Shown here piece after piece: positions 1 through 8,261 of a DNA stretch of 64,000 nt. A model generated the notes under the pieces. The model did not search any database. It was not told where the DNA came from and worked only from the letters and a program-made list of their open reading frames with translations. Source of the DNA: Leptothrix sp. (in: b-proteobacteria) (GTDB taxonomy: Bacteria; Pseudomonadota; Gammaproteobacteria; Burkholderiales; Burkholderiaceae_C). Location of the stretch: assembly GCA_013822685.1 (NCBI GenBank), contig PNKV01000002.1, positions 1 to 64,000 of the forward strand. Reading direction: 5' to 3'. Numbering within the stretch: the stretch's first letter is position 1; every line of letters begins with the position of its first letter. The position numbers were made by a program, and so were the translations under genes.

Positions 1-1
1 G

Positions 2-1597
2 CAAACGCTGACGGCCAGCAACAACATTGGCGACATCGACGGCCTGGGCGCCATCACCTACCACTGGTACCGTGGTGGCGTGGACACCGGCTCCACGGGC
101 ACGACCTATGTGCTGAGCGAATCGGACGTGGGTGCGGTCATTACGGCGGTGGCCACCTACACCGATGCCCATGGCACCACCGAATCGGTGACCAGTGCGG
201 CCACCGCCGCCGTGGCCAACGTCAATGATGCTCCGACAGGCTCCGTGAGCATCAGCGGGACGGCCACGCAAGGTCAGACTTTGACGGCCAGCAACAACAT
301 TGGCGACATCGACGGCCTGGGCGCCATCACCTACCACTGGTACCGTGGTGGCGTGGACACCGGCTCCACTGGCACGACCTATGTGCTGTCTGAGTCTGAC
401 GTGGGTGCTGTCATCACGGCGGTGGCTGCGTACACGGACGCGCATGGCACGGGCGAATCGGTGACCAGTGCGGCCACGGCGGCGGTGGCCAATGTCAACG
501 ATGCGCCCACGGGCGCGGTGATCATCAACGGCACGGCCACGCAAGGCCAGACCTTGACGGCCAGCGACAACCTGGCGGATATCGATGGCCTGGGCGCCAT
601 CACCTACCACTGGTACCGTGGCGGCGTGGACACGGGATCGACTGGCACGACCTATATGCTGTCTGAGTCTGACGTGGGCGAGGTCATCACGGCGGTGGCC
701 ACGTACACCGATGCGCATGGCACGTCCGAATCAGTGACCAGCGCGGCCACCGCTGCAGTGGCCAACGTCAACGATGCACCAACGGGATCTGTGACTATCA
801 GCGGCACAGCCACGCAAGGCCAGACGCTGACAGCCAGCAACAGCATCGCCGACATCGACGGCCTGGGCACCATCACCTACCACTGGTACCGTGGCGGCGT
901 GGACACCGGCAGCACGGGCACCACCTACGTGCTGTCTGAATCTGACGTTGGCGCGGTCATCACGGCGGTCGCCACCTACACCGATGCCCATGGCGCACCA
1001 GAGGCCATCACCAGCGGCGCCACCACCGCTGTGGCCAACGTCAATGATCTGCCCGCCGGGGCCGTCACCATCACCGGCACGGCCGCCCAAGGTCAGACCC
1101 TGACGGCCACCAACAACCTGGCCGATGCTGATGGGCTTGGCACCATCACTTATCACTGGCTGCGCGACGGCGTGGACACCGGCAGCACGGGCAACATCTA
1201 CGTTCTGACCGAAGCGGATGTGGGCTCGGCCATCTCGGTTCAAGCCACCTACACCGATGACCGTGGTGCCAACGAAGGCGTGACCAGCGCCGCCACAGGG
1301 GCCACCGCCAATGTCAACGACAACCCGACCGGTGCGGTGACCATCAGCGGTACACCCACCCAAGGCCAGACCTTGACCGCCAGCCACAGCATGGCCGATG
1401 CCGATGGCTTGGGCTCCGTCACCTACCATTGGCTGAGCAATGGCGTGGACACGGGCCTCACAGGCACCACCTACGCCTTGTCTCAGTCCGATGTGGGCGC
1501 TCAGATCCGCGTCCTGGCCACCTACACAGACCAGCACGGAACGGCCGAGTCAATGCCCAGCGCTTCCAGCACAACTGTGGCCAATGTCAACGACGCG
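2..1597 (+). repeat. Six tandem 273-bp coding repeats
   Basis: The codons starting the [GA]D[IA]DGLG core lie at 29, 302, 575, 848, 1121 and 1394, an exact spacing of 273 bases (91 codons) with no indel. Units 1-4 are nearly identical at DNA level. Units 5 and 6 are clearly more diverged, with changes such as ADADGLG for GDIDGLG and LRDGVDTG or LSNGVDTG for YRGGVDTG. The array probably continues to the left of the window. Confidence 0.95.
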
Positions 1598-2701
1598 CCG
1601 CTGCTGGGCGCAGGCAGCATGCTCATGTCGGCCAGTCCTTCGGTCACCATGGATACCAGCATCCTGCTGAGCACCGCCACGGACCTGGACGGCGACACCT
1701 TGACGGTGCAAGTCATGGACAGCGTGACGCATGGCCAACTGACCGTCCTCGGCGATGGCAGCCTGCACTACCAGGCGGCAGCCGGGTTCTCGGGCATGGA
1801 CCAGTTCACCTACGTGGCGTTTGACGGCCAGCTGCAAAGCGGCCTCCGAACGGTGGTGATCTCGGTGGCGAACCCGCCGGTTGAGGAGGTGATCATCGTC
1901 AATCCAGGCTCGGGGACCAGCACCCCCACCACACCGTCGACTCCCATTGATGCTGGTTCGGAGACTGACACCACAACCCCCGTCACACCGCCAACGATCG
2001 ATCCCATCCCTGACCCGGTTGTGGTGACCACCCCTGGCGCGGAGCAAGGCGCCGGTGACAACATCGGTGATCGGGGTGACCTGTCCGAGTTGCCACCCTC
2101 GGGTGCCTCAAATTCATCGAATGGTTCGTCAGGGGCGGGTGGCGCGCTGGCTCGCTATGCCAGCACCTCGTCCTTCAATGGGGCTTATCAGGGACAGAGC
2201 TTTAATTTCCGCCTGGATCTTGGGGGACTGGACCTGGCATTCAACGCGGGTCGGGCTTTCATGGCCTCGATCAGTGGCATGAAGCCCATTGAGGACGGGT
2301 CGGGTGGCCTAGGCCTGAACCTGTCCTTGAACGCCAGCTCTGACCACGGTGGCGCACACGCCGCCTCATTGAACTTCGCAGAGACGCCGGATGACCAACT
2401 GGTCAAGGTGCAGAAAGTGGCCGTGCAGACTTCGGGCGCGGTCGTCTCGGTGGGGGCTGTTTGGTGGGCCGCACGCATGTCGGGCCTGCTGGCCAGCCTG
2501 ATGATCAGCACGCCGGCCTGGCGTTCCATCGACCCCTTGCCGGTGATGGGCCTCAGCAATGGCCCCGACGGTGACGATGAGGAAGCCGATGACCCCTTGG
2601 CACCCCAAGGGGAAGGTCACATGGACGAAAAGGCGGCGGGTCTTTTCGGCGCCAAGGCATCAACCATGACCATGGCCCGCGACCTGGAGCGTATCGGCTG
2701 A
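2..2701 (+). CDS. Giant repeat adhesin-like protein, C-terminal part (5' end outside window)
   Basis: The frame is open from base 2, so the ATG used by the ORF track at 80 is internal and the gene begins upstream. The visible part starts with six 91-residue immunoglobulin/cadherin-like repeats, each carrying a DxDGLGxxTYHW core and ending in ANVND. A different cadherin/tandem-95-like domain follows (about residues 530-610), with the ATDLDGDTLTVQV and GFSGMDQFTYVAFDG signatures. Next come a Pro/Thr/Ser-rich linker and a C-terminal region with a hydrophobic stretch, GAVWWAARMSGLLASLMIS, then a charged tail. Repeats of this kind are typical of very large secreted or surface adhesins of proteobacteria, often type I secreted. 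Secretion genes are not in the window. The adhesin role is inferred from the repeats. Confidence 0.75.
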   Translation, partial: QTLTASNNIGDIDGLGAITYHWYRGGVDTGSTGTTYVLSESDVGAVITAVATYTDAHGTTESVTSAATAAVANVNDAPTGSVSISGTATQGQTLTASNNIGDIDGLGAITYHWYRGGVDTGSTGTTYVLSESDVGAVITAVAAYTDAHGTGESVTSAATAAVANVNDAPTGAVIINGTATQGQTLTASDNLADIDGLGAITYHWYRGGVDTGSTGTTYMLSESDVGEVITAVATYTDAHGTSESVTSAATAAVANVNDAPTGSVTISGTATQGQTLTASNSIADIDGLGTITYHWYRGGVDTGSTGTTYVLSESDVGAVITAVATYTDAHGAPEAITSGATTAVANVNDLPAGAVTITGTAAQGQTLTATNNLADADGLGTITYHWLRDGVDTGSTGNIYVLTEADVGSAISVQATYTDDRGANEGVTSAATGATANVNDNPTGAVTISGTPTQGQTLTASHSMADADGLGSVTYHWLSNGVDTGLTGTTYALSQSDVGAQIRVLATYTDQHGTAESMPSASSTTVANVNDAPLLGAGSMLMSASPSVTMDTSILLSTATDLDGDTLTVQVMDSVTHGQLTVLGDGSLHYQAAAGFSGMDQFTYVAFDGQLQSGLRTVVISVANPPVEEVIIVNPGSGTSTPTTPSTPIDAGSETDTTTPVTPPTIDPIPDPVVVTTPGAEQGAGDNIGDRGDLSELPPSGASNSSNGSSGAGGALARYASTSSFNGAYQGQSFNFRLDLGGLDLAFNAGRAFMASISGMKPIEDGSGGLGLNLSLNASSDHGGAHAASLNFAETPDDQLVKVQKVAVQTSGAVVSVGAVWWAARMSGLLASLMISTPAWRSIDPLPVMGLSNGPDGDDEEADDPLAPQGEGHMDEKAAGLFGAKASTMTMARDLERIG

Positions 2702-2712
2702 CTGGCCAGGGC

Positions 2713-3558
2713 TCAGGTCCTCCAGACCCGTGGTGGGCAGGCCGCCATTTGCCAAGCCACATCACGCCAACAGGCCCGCACCTCGGTGAGCAATTGCATG
2801 GCGGGCTCCACGCGATTCGCCAGCACGCGCAGCACCACCACCTCACCGTGCGGGCTGGTGCAGCCGGCATGCGCTTTCAAGGCATGCTCATCGATCAAGG
2901 CCCGGGCACCATCCAGCAAGGCATCGCGACGCGCGCTCGGCATGGCCTGGCCGGTGGCAAACCACAGGGTGGCCATCACCCGGTGTCCCGCCCAACCCAA
3001 TGGGCTGTCCAGCAAGCGATGGTCGTTGGCCTTGACAGTGCCGCGCTCCAGCCAGACGCCAGGCAGGTCGATGCTCTGGGTGTAGTGGCCGCCGGCATGG
3101 GCCGGGTCATCGAACAGCTCGCCCGCCGCCGGCAAACCCAGGGCCAGCACGTCCCATCCCATCATCTCGGCGCCAGGCGCCAACTCGAAACGCATGCGGT
3201 TTTCGGCGCGGCAACCCCGGTAGGCGATGGTCTCCAAAGGCAGCCATTCCAGCCGCGCGCCTTCGGCCACCTTGGCAATCAATGATTGCTGCGCCAGCTC
3301 GCCAGCGCTGCGGTAAAAGCGGGTGGCCCCCGGTGTGGTGATCAGGGCATGGCTGCCCGAGGCCAGGTTGGCTTGGATCTCCAGCACGTCACCGCCTGCT
3401 ATGCCGCCTGGGGGGTGCACCAGCACGTGGTGGCAAACGGCATCGCCTTCAGGGTAAAGGCGCTGCAACACGCGCAGTGGCCCGTGGTGCAGATCGTGGG
3501 CGATGGTGCGCTGGCCATCAAGGCGGTAATCCAGGGTCAGGTGGCCAAGCCAGCTCAT
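2713..3558 (-). CDS. ureD: Urease accessory protein UreD
   Basis: The 281-residue product matches UreD (UreH), the scaffold that helps UreF and UreG insert nickel into urease. Family features visible are the N-terminal HGPLRVLQRLYPEG segment, HVLVHPPGGIAGGD, TPGATRFYRS, the ETIAYRGC region and the C-terminal ending CPPRVWRT. The length is normal and both ends look complete. I chose the ATG at 3558; the ORF track begins three codons earlier at a TTG. It lies 32 bases after an ABC permease gene on the same strand and is the last gene of that run. No ureA, ureB, ureC, ureE, ureF or ureG follows. The gene ends 12 bases from the convergent adhesin gene. Confidence 0.9.
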   Translation of the reverse strand: MSWLGHLTLDYRLDGQRTIAHDLHHGPLRVLQRLYPEGDAVCHHVLVHPPGGIAGGDVLEIQANLASGSHALITTPGATRFYRSAGELAQQSLIAKVAEGARLEWLPLETIAYRGCRAENRMRFELAPGAEMMGWDVLALGLPAAGELFDDPAHAGGHYTQSIDLPGVWLERGTVKANDHRLLDSPLGWAGHRVMATLWFATGQAMPSARRDALLDGARALIDEHALKAHAGCTSPHGEVVVLRVLANRVEPAMQLLTEVRACWRDVAWQMAACPPRVWRT

Positions 3559-3590
3559 GGGCAACAACTACAAAGTTCAGTGCAAGGTGC

Positions 3591-4388
3591 TCAGTGTAGT
3601 GGCCGGGCCGACTCGTGCCAGCCACTCAACACCCCCCGTGTCAGGGCAGCCAGCGCGGCGAACAGGCCAATGCCCGTCAAGGTGATCAGCACCAGCGCAG
3701 CGAACATGCGCGGAATATTGAGCTGGTAGCCCGATTGCAGGATCTGGTAGGCCAGCCCGGTGCCCGTGCCGCCGGTGCCTGCCACGAACTCGGCCACCAC
3801 CGCACCAATCAAGGACAGGCCGCCCGAGATACGCAGCCCGGCCATGAAAAAGGGCAGGGCACTTGGGATGCGCAGGCGCAGCAGCAATTGCCAGCGGCTC
3901 GCTCCCTGCAGTCTGAAGTAATCGGCCAGCCCCGGATTGATGCTGCGCAGGCCGGTGGTCGTGTTGGCGATGATCGGGAACAAGGCCACCAGCGTGGCGC
4001 ACACCACCATCGACCAGGTCGGGTCTTTCACCCAGATGATGATGAGCGGGGCAATGGCCACGATGGGCGTGACTTGCAGCAGCACCGCATAAGGAAAAAA
4101 CGCGGCCTCAATCCAGCGGCTTTGCACGAACAAAAAGGCGATCAGGGTGCCGATCAAGACCGAGGCGCCGAATGCCAGCAGGGTGATCTTCAAGGTCACC
4201 AGCAGGGCGGGGCCCAGCAGGGCCCAGTCGGCCACCAGGGTCTGGGCGATCAACCAGGGTGACGGCACCAGGTAGGCCGGCACTTCAAAGCAGGTGACAT
4301 AAGCCTGCCACATGCCCAGCAGGCATGCAGCCGCGAGCAAGGGCAGGGCCAGGCGCAGGATGGGTTCACGGCGAGAGGCGGAACTCAT
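3591..4388 (-). CDS. ABC transporter permease, NitT/TauT type
   Basis: This 265-residue inner-membrane protein has about six hydrophobic segments and the cytoplasmic coupling loop typical of BPD permeases (region LRSINPGLADYFRLQGASRWQ). It belongs to the SsuC/TauC/ThiX-like family. The ORF track starts 26 codons upstream, but the ATG at 4388 overlaps the stop of the ATPase gene as ATGA, which indicates translational coupling and fixes the start. It forms an importer with the adjacent ATPase and binding protein. The substrate is not evident from the sequence. Confidence 0.88.
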   Translation of the reverse strand: MSSASRREPILRLALPLLAAACLLGMWQAYVTCFEVPAYLVPSPWLIAQTLVADWALLGPALLVTLKITLLAFGASVLIGTLIAFLFVQSRWIEAAFFPYAVLLQVTPIVAIAPLIIIWVKDPTWSMVVCATLVALFPIIANTTTGLRSINPGLADYFRLQGASRWQLLLRLRIPSALPFFMAGLRISGGLSLIGAVVAEFVAGTGGTGTGLAYQILQSGYQLNIPRMFAALVLITLTGIGLFAALAALTRGVLSGWHESARPLH

Positions 4389-5128
4389 GCTGCCGCCTTC
4401 GAGGCATCGCTCAGGCATTGGCGAAGGTGCCGCTCCAGCGTGTGGAAGGCCGAGCTGGCGCGCCAATCATCACCGCGCGGATAGGGCGCGCCGATGCTGA
4501 TTTCGTCCACGATGCGGCCGGGGTGCGCCGCCATGACGACCACGCGCTGCGACAGGTACACCGCTTCGCTGATCGAGTGCGTCACGAACACCACGCTCAA
4601 GCCCTGGGCCCGCCAAAGCTTCAGCAGTTCATCGTCCAGCCCTTGGCGTGTGATCTCGTCCAGCGCGCCAAACGGCTCGTCCATCAGCAAGATCTGTGGT
4701 TCGGTCACCAAGCTCCGTGCGATGGACACGCGCATCTGCATGCCGCCCGACAGCTCGCGCGGCCGTTGCCCGGCGGCACCTTGCAGCCCCACCAATGAAA
4801 GCGCACGTGCGACACGCGCATCGGCCTGCGGCCGGGGCACATGGGCCAGGTCAAGGGGCAAGCGCACATTGGCCTGCACGTTGGCCCAGGGCATCAAGGT
4901 GGCCTCCTGGAACACGAACGACAAGCGTTTGCCTTGCACGACCACGCCACCCTGCGTGGGCAACAGCAACCCCGCCACCATGCGCAGCAAGGTGCTCTTG
5001 CCGCAACCCGAGGGGCCCAGCAAGGTGACGAATTCGCCTTCAGCCACTGACAGGTTCACGGGCAGCAAGGCCTGGGTGCCATTGGGGTAGACCTGCGTGG
5101 CCCCCTGTACGTCGATCGCTGAGTGCAT
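4385..5128 (-). CDS. ABC transporter ATP-binding protein, NitT/TauT type
   Basis: The 247-residue ATPase shows Walker A GPSGCGKST, signature LSGGMQMR, Walker B ILLMDEPFGALD and the H-loop VTHSISEAV. It resembles SsuB/TauB/ThiZ-like importer ATPases. The ATG at 5128 is preferred to the TTG two codons upstream used by the ORF track. Its stop overlaps the permease start. The binding-protein gene ends 24 bases upstream. Confidence 0.9.
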   Translation of the reverse strand: MHSAIDVQGATQVYPNGTQALLPVNLSVAEGEFVTLLGPSGCGKSTLLRMVAGLLLPTQGGVVVQGKRLSFVFQEATLMPWANVQANVRLPLDLAHVPRPQADARVARALSLVGLQGAAGQRPRELSGGMQMRVSIARSLVTEPQILLMDEPFGALDEITRQGLDDELLKLWRAQGLSVVFVTHSISEAVYLSQRVVVMAAHPGRIVDEISIGAPYPRGDDWRASSAFHTLERHLRQCLSDASKAAA

Positions 5129-5152
5129 GCTCAAACCGGTGCGCTTTGGGGC

Positions 5153-6145
5153 TCAGGGCATGACCTTGGCCGGGGCGATGAAATCGGTCCGGTAGGTTTG
5201 TTTGAGCGGCACCTTGGCCGGGTCCACCAGCTTGTGCTTGACCAGCATGTCATAGGTCTGCTTCATGCGCTGGTCGGTGATGATGCCGATACCCAGCTTG
5301 GCCGCGTCGCCGCCCATCACCGTGCCGGTGTCTTTCAGGGTGGCAATGCCGTAGGCCAGTTGCTCATCGGTCATGTTGGGGTTGTCTTTCTTGATCAGCG
5401 TGTTGGCGGGTGAAGGGTCACCCGTCAGGTAGCTTTTCCAACCTTCCATGGAGGCCTTGACGAAGGCCGCCACCGCCTTGGGTCGCTCTTTCAAAGTCTT
5501 GTCCATGCAGACCACGGCTGTGGCATAGGGAGGCCAACCTTCGTCGGCCAGCATGAACACGCTGGGTTTGAGCTTGCCTTCCTTCAATATGGCAAAGGGC
5601 TCAGACGCCAGGTAGCCTTGTTGCGCGATGTTCTTGTCGGCCAGAAAGGGCTGGATGTTGAAGGTGTAAGGCCGCATCTGGCTGTCGGCAAAACCGAACT
5701 TGGCTTTGAGCCAAGGCCAGTAGGTCACCATGCCGGCGCTGCCAATCAGCAAGGTGCGGCTTTTCAGCTCGGGCAACTGCTTGACGTCAGGGTGGGCGAT
5801 CAGTACCACCGGGTCTTTCTGGAAAGCGGCGGCCACGGTCACGGCCTTGATGCCTTGCTCCCACGATTGGATGGTTTGCACGTCATAGCCCATCACGCAA
5901 TCGGCCTGGCCGGCCAGCATCAATTGCATGATGTTGACCTGTGGCCCGCCCATCTTCAAAGTGACGTCCAGGCCGGCTTTGGTATACAGGCCCGTGGCCT
6001 GGGCTTGGTAGAAGCCGCCGTGTTCGGCCTGGGCATACCAGTTTGTGACGTAGACGAACTTTTCTGCGGCTTGGCTCAAAGGAGTGCACAGCAAGGCCGA
6101 AGAGGCCAGCAGGGCCAGGCTTGTGCGCTTAAATCGCTTGTTCAT
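5153..6145 (-). CDS. Periplasmic substrate-binding protein, NMT1/THI5-like
   Basis: The 330-residue product begins with a clear Sec signal peptide (MNKRFKRTSLALLASSALL, cleavage near SQAAEKF). The mature part starts VTNWYAQAEHGGFYQAQATG, a signature of the NMT1/THI5-like binding-protein fold used for pyrimidine precursors, sulfonates, nitrate and other small nitrogen compounds. The ATG at 6145 is chosen because it directly precedes the signal peptide; the ORF extends 34 codons further upstream without support. It is the first transporter gene after lysR, followed by ATPase, permease and ureD. The last gene suggests a urea- or ureide-related ligand, but that is inference only. Confidence 0.85.
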   Translation of the reverse strand: MNKRFKRTSLALLASSALLCTPLSQAAEKFVYVTNWYAQAEHGGFYQAQATGLYTKAGLDVTLKMGGPQVNIMQLMLAGQADCVMGYDVQTIQSWEQGIKAVTVAAAFQKDPVVLIAHPDVKQLPELKSRTLLIGSAGMVTYWPWLKAKFGFADSQMRPYTFNIQPFLADKNIAQQGYLASEPFAILKEGKLKPSVFMLADEGWPPYATAVVCMDKTLKERPKAVAAFVKASMEGWKSYLTGDPSPANTLIKKDNPNMTDEQLAYGIATLKDTGTVMGGDAAKLGIGIITDQRMKQTYDMLVKHKLVDPAKVPLKQTYRTDFIAPAKVMP

Positions 6146-6209
6146 GGGGCATCCATCGTGTGTTGCGAGGTGGGTGGGGCCATGTGCAAGTATCGCGCAC
6201 GAGTGGGCA

Positions 6210-7127
6210 TCAAGGCGTTGCAGCGTGCCGAAGGCTGGATTGCGCATACCGGCCCAGCGCTTCGCTCAGAAAGCGGAACAAGCCCATCACCCGTTTGTTG
6301 GATTTCAAGCCAGAGTGGGTCACCAGCCACATGTCCAGGCTGAACACCATCACCTCAGGCAGCACCGGCACCAAGGCTGGGTCCCGCCGGGCCACGCCCA
6401 TCTGGCAGCCGCCGATGCCCATGCCGGCCCGCAAGGCGGCCAGCTGCGCCAGATCGCTGTCAGTGCGAAAGGCAAAATCATCCCGTGATACCGGCAGCCC
6501 GATCTGCTGCGCCAGCGCTGCGATGGTGGGATCCCGGTCTGCGCCGATCAGGGTGTGGTGGCGAAGCTCCGGCAGGCTTTTGGGCAGGCCATGGGCTTTC
6601 ACGTAGCGCTGGTGGGCATACATGCCGATGTCGACCCGGCCAAGGCGCTTGGCCAGCAAGGCTTGTTGGATGGGGCGGATCATGCGCACCGCGATGTCCG
6701 CCTCGCGCTTGAGCAGGTCTTCGCTTTTGTTGGTCAGCACCAATTCGATGGTGACTTGCGGGTGTTGCTCACGGTACTGGGTCAGCAGTGCAGGCAGCAC
6801 TTCTCCGCCCATGATCTGGCTGGCGGTGATGCGCACGGTGCCGCACTCTTCTTCCTTCCCACCCGAGGCCACGCGCGCCGCCTGCTGAACGGCGGCAGCC
6901 ATGGTTTCGACCGCCTCCAACAACTCGGTGGCCACGGGGGTGGGCGAGAGCCCCGCTTGGGCCCGGATGAACAAGGTCACGCCCAGGGCTTGCTCCAAGG
7001 CATCCATGTGGCGGCCAATGCTGGGTTGGGTCATGCCCAAGACGCGGGCCGCGGCCGACAAGCTGCCTTCGCGCATCACCGCCAGAAATGATCGGTACAA
7101 GCTCCAGTCAATGTGTTTTCCATCCAT
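6210..7127 (-). CDS. LysR-family transcriptional regulator
   Basis: This 305-residue regulator has an N-terminal winged helix-turn-helix (about residues 8-65, containing GSLSAAARVLGMTQPSIGRH) and a LysR substrate-binding domain from about residue 95. The ATG at 7127 gives a standard N-terminus. It lies 64 bases upstream of the binding-protein gene on the same strand, and its start faces the epimerase-like gene across a 96-base gap. It could therefore control either the ABC-ureD genes, the epimerase, or both. The inducer is unknown. Confidence 0.9.
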   Translation of the reverse strand: MDGKHIDWSLYRSFLAVMREGSLSAAARVLGMTQPSIGRHMDALEQALGVTLFIRAQAGLSPTPVATELLEAVETMAAAVQQAARVASGGKEEECGTVRITASQIMGGEVLPALLTQYREQHPQVTIELVLTNKSEDLLKREADIAVRMIRPIQQALLAKRLGRVDIGMYAHQRYVKAHGLPKSLPELRHHTLIGADRDPTIAALAQQIGLPVSRDDFAFRTDSDLAQLAALRAGMGIGGCQMGVARRDPALVPVLPEVMVFSLDMWLVTHSGLKSNKRVMGLFRFLSEALGRYAQSSLRHAATP

Positions 7128-7223
7128 GCAAAAATGTATATCAGATCAACGAAGATGGCTAATTTACGTTTGGCATCGCGCTGCCTACGATCTCGATCAT
7201 CCCAACCACCAACAGGTACTCAG

Positions 7224-8261
7224 ATGATGCAAACAGTTTTGGTGATTGGCGCCACGGGTGGCCTTGGCGGCGCAGTGGCTCAGGCTTTTTTAGCCCATGG
7301 TTGGCGGGTGCGTGGCCTGGCCCGCCATCCACCTTCGGTCGCACAGTTGCGGCCCGCACAAGCCGCATTGGCTGGCGTTGAATGGCGGGTCGGGGATGCC
7401 ATGAACGAAGCTGACGTAGTCATGGCGGCCCAGGGCGTTGATTGCATTTTCCACGGTGCGAACCCACCCCGGTACACGCGTTGGCGAGAGCTGGCTTTGC
7501 CCATGCTTGCCCATTCGATCGAGGCGGCCCGATGCAGCGGTGCGCGATTGATTTTTCCCGGCAACGTCTATAACTTCGGGCCCGACGCTTGGCCTTTGGT
7601 CGATGAAGGTTCCCCTCAGCATCCCAAAACGCGCAAAGGTGCTGTGCGGGTGGAGATGGAGGAGATGCTGCAGCAAGCAGCGCAGACGCATGGGGTTCGT
7701 TCAGTGGTGGTGCGGGCGGGCGACTTCTTTGGTGGCCACGCGCCCAGCTCTTGGTTCTCTACCTTGATGGTCAAGCCAAACCGCCCATTGCGCTCGGTGA
7801 CCTTTCCCGGTGGTGCCGACGTGGGCCACGCCTGGGCCTACCTGCCCGACCTGGCCTTGGCCATCGTGCGCCTGGCTCAGGTGCAATCCACTTTGCCCGC
7901 TTTCGACACCTTCAACTTTGCCGGGCATTGGACGCCACGCGGCATGGAGATGCCTGAGTCAATCCGCCGGGTTTCTGGCAACCCCAGCTTGCCGATCAAG
8001 AGCGTGCCCTGGTGGCTGATCTACCTGGCCTCACCCTGGGTGCCTTTGTTGCGCGAGATCATGGAAATGCGCTATTTGTGGCAAGTGCCTTTGCGCCTGG
8101 ATAACCGCAAGTTGTGCTCAGTGATTGGCGAGGAGCCCCACACGCCTCTGGACGAGGCCGTGCGTCAAAGCTTGTCGGAGCTGGGCTGCTTGCCTGCGGC
8201 GTCGATGTTCAGCAATGAGTCCAGCATATCCAGCGTGAGCTTCAAGTCCAGGGGCTTGTGA
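7224..8261 (+). CDS. NAD(P)-dependent epimerase/dehydratase-family protein
   Basis: The 345-residue product opens with a Rossmann nucleotide-binding motif, VLVIGATGGLGGAVAQAF, of the extended/atypical SDR superfamily. It continues with segments typical of NAD-dependent epimerases, such as IFPGNVYNFG followed by a pre-catalytic region. A classic YxxxK is not obvious, so the catalytic class is uncertain. The start is set at the ATG at 7224; a second ATG follows immediately. It is divergent from a LysR gene, a common regulator-target layout. Its last 97 bases overlap the 3' end of the sensor-kinase gene on the other strand. Confidence 0.75.
   Translation: MMQTVLVIGATGGLGGAVAQAFLAHGWRVRGLARHPPSVAQLRPAQAALAGVEWRVGDAMNEADVVMAAQGVDCIFHGANPPRYTRWRELALPMLAHSIEAARCSGARLIFPGNVYNFGPDAWPLVDEGSPQHPKTRKGAVRVEMEEMLQQAAQTHGVRSVVVRAGDFFGGHAPSSWFSTLMVKPNRPLRSVTFPGGADVGHAWAYLPDLALAIVRLAQVQSTLPAFDTFNFAGHWTPRGMEMPESIRRVSGNPSLPIKSVPWWLIYLASPWVPLLREIMEMRYLWQVPLRLDNRKLCSVIGEEPHTPLDEAVRQSLSELGCLPAASMFSNESSISSVSFKSRGL

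Noticed and set aside
731-1537. 268-residue minus-strand ORF within the adhesin repeats
   Set aside because: It is an antisense shadow of the repeats, with Gly/Val/Ala-rich composition and the same 91-residue period.
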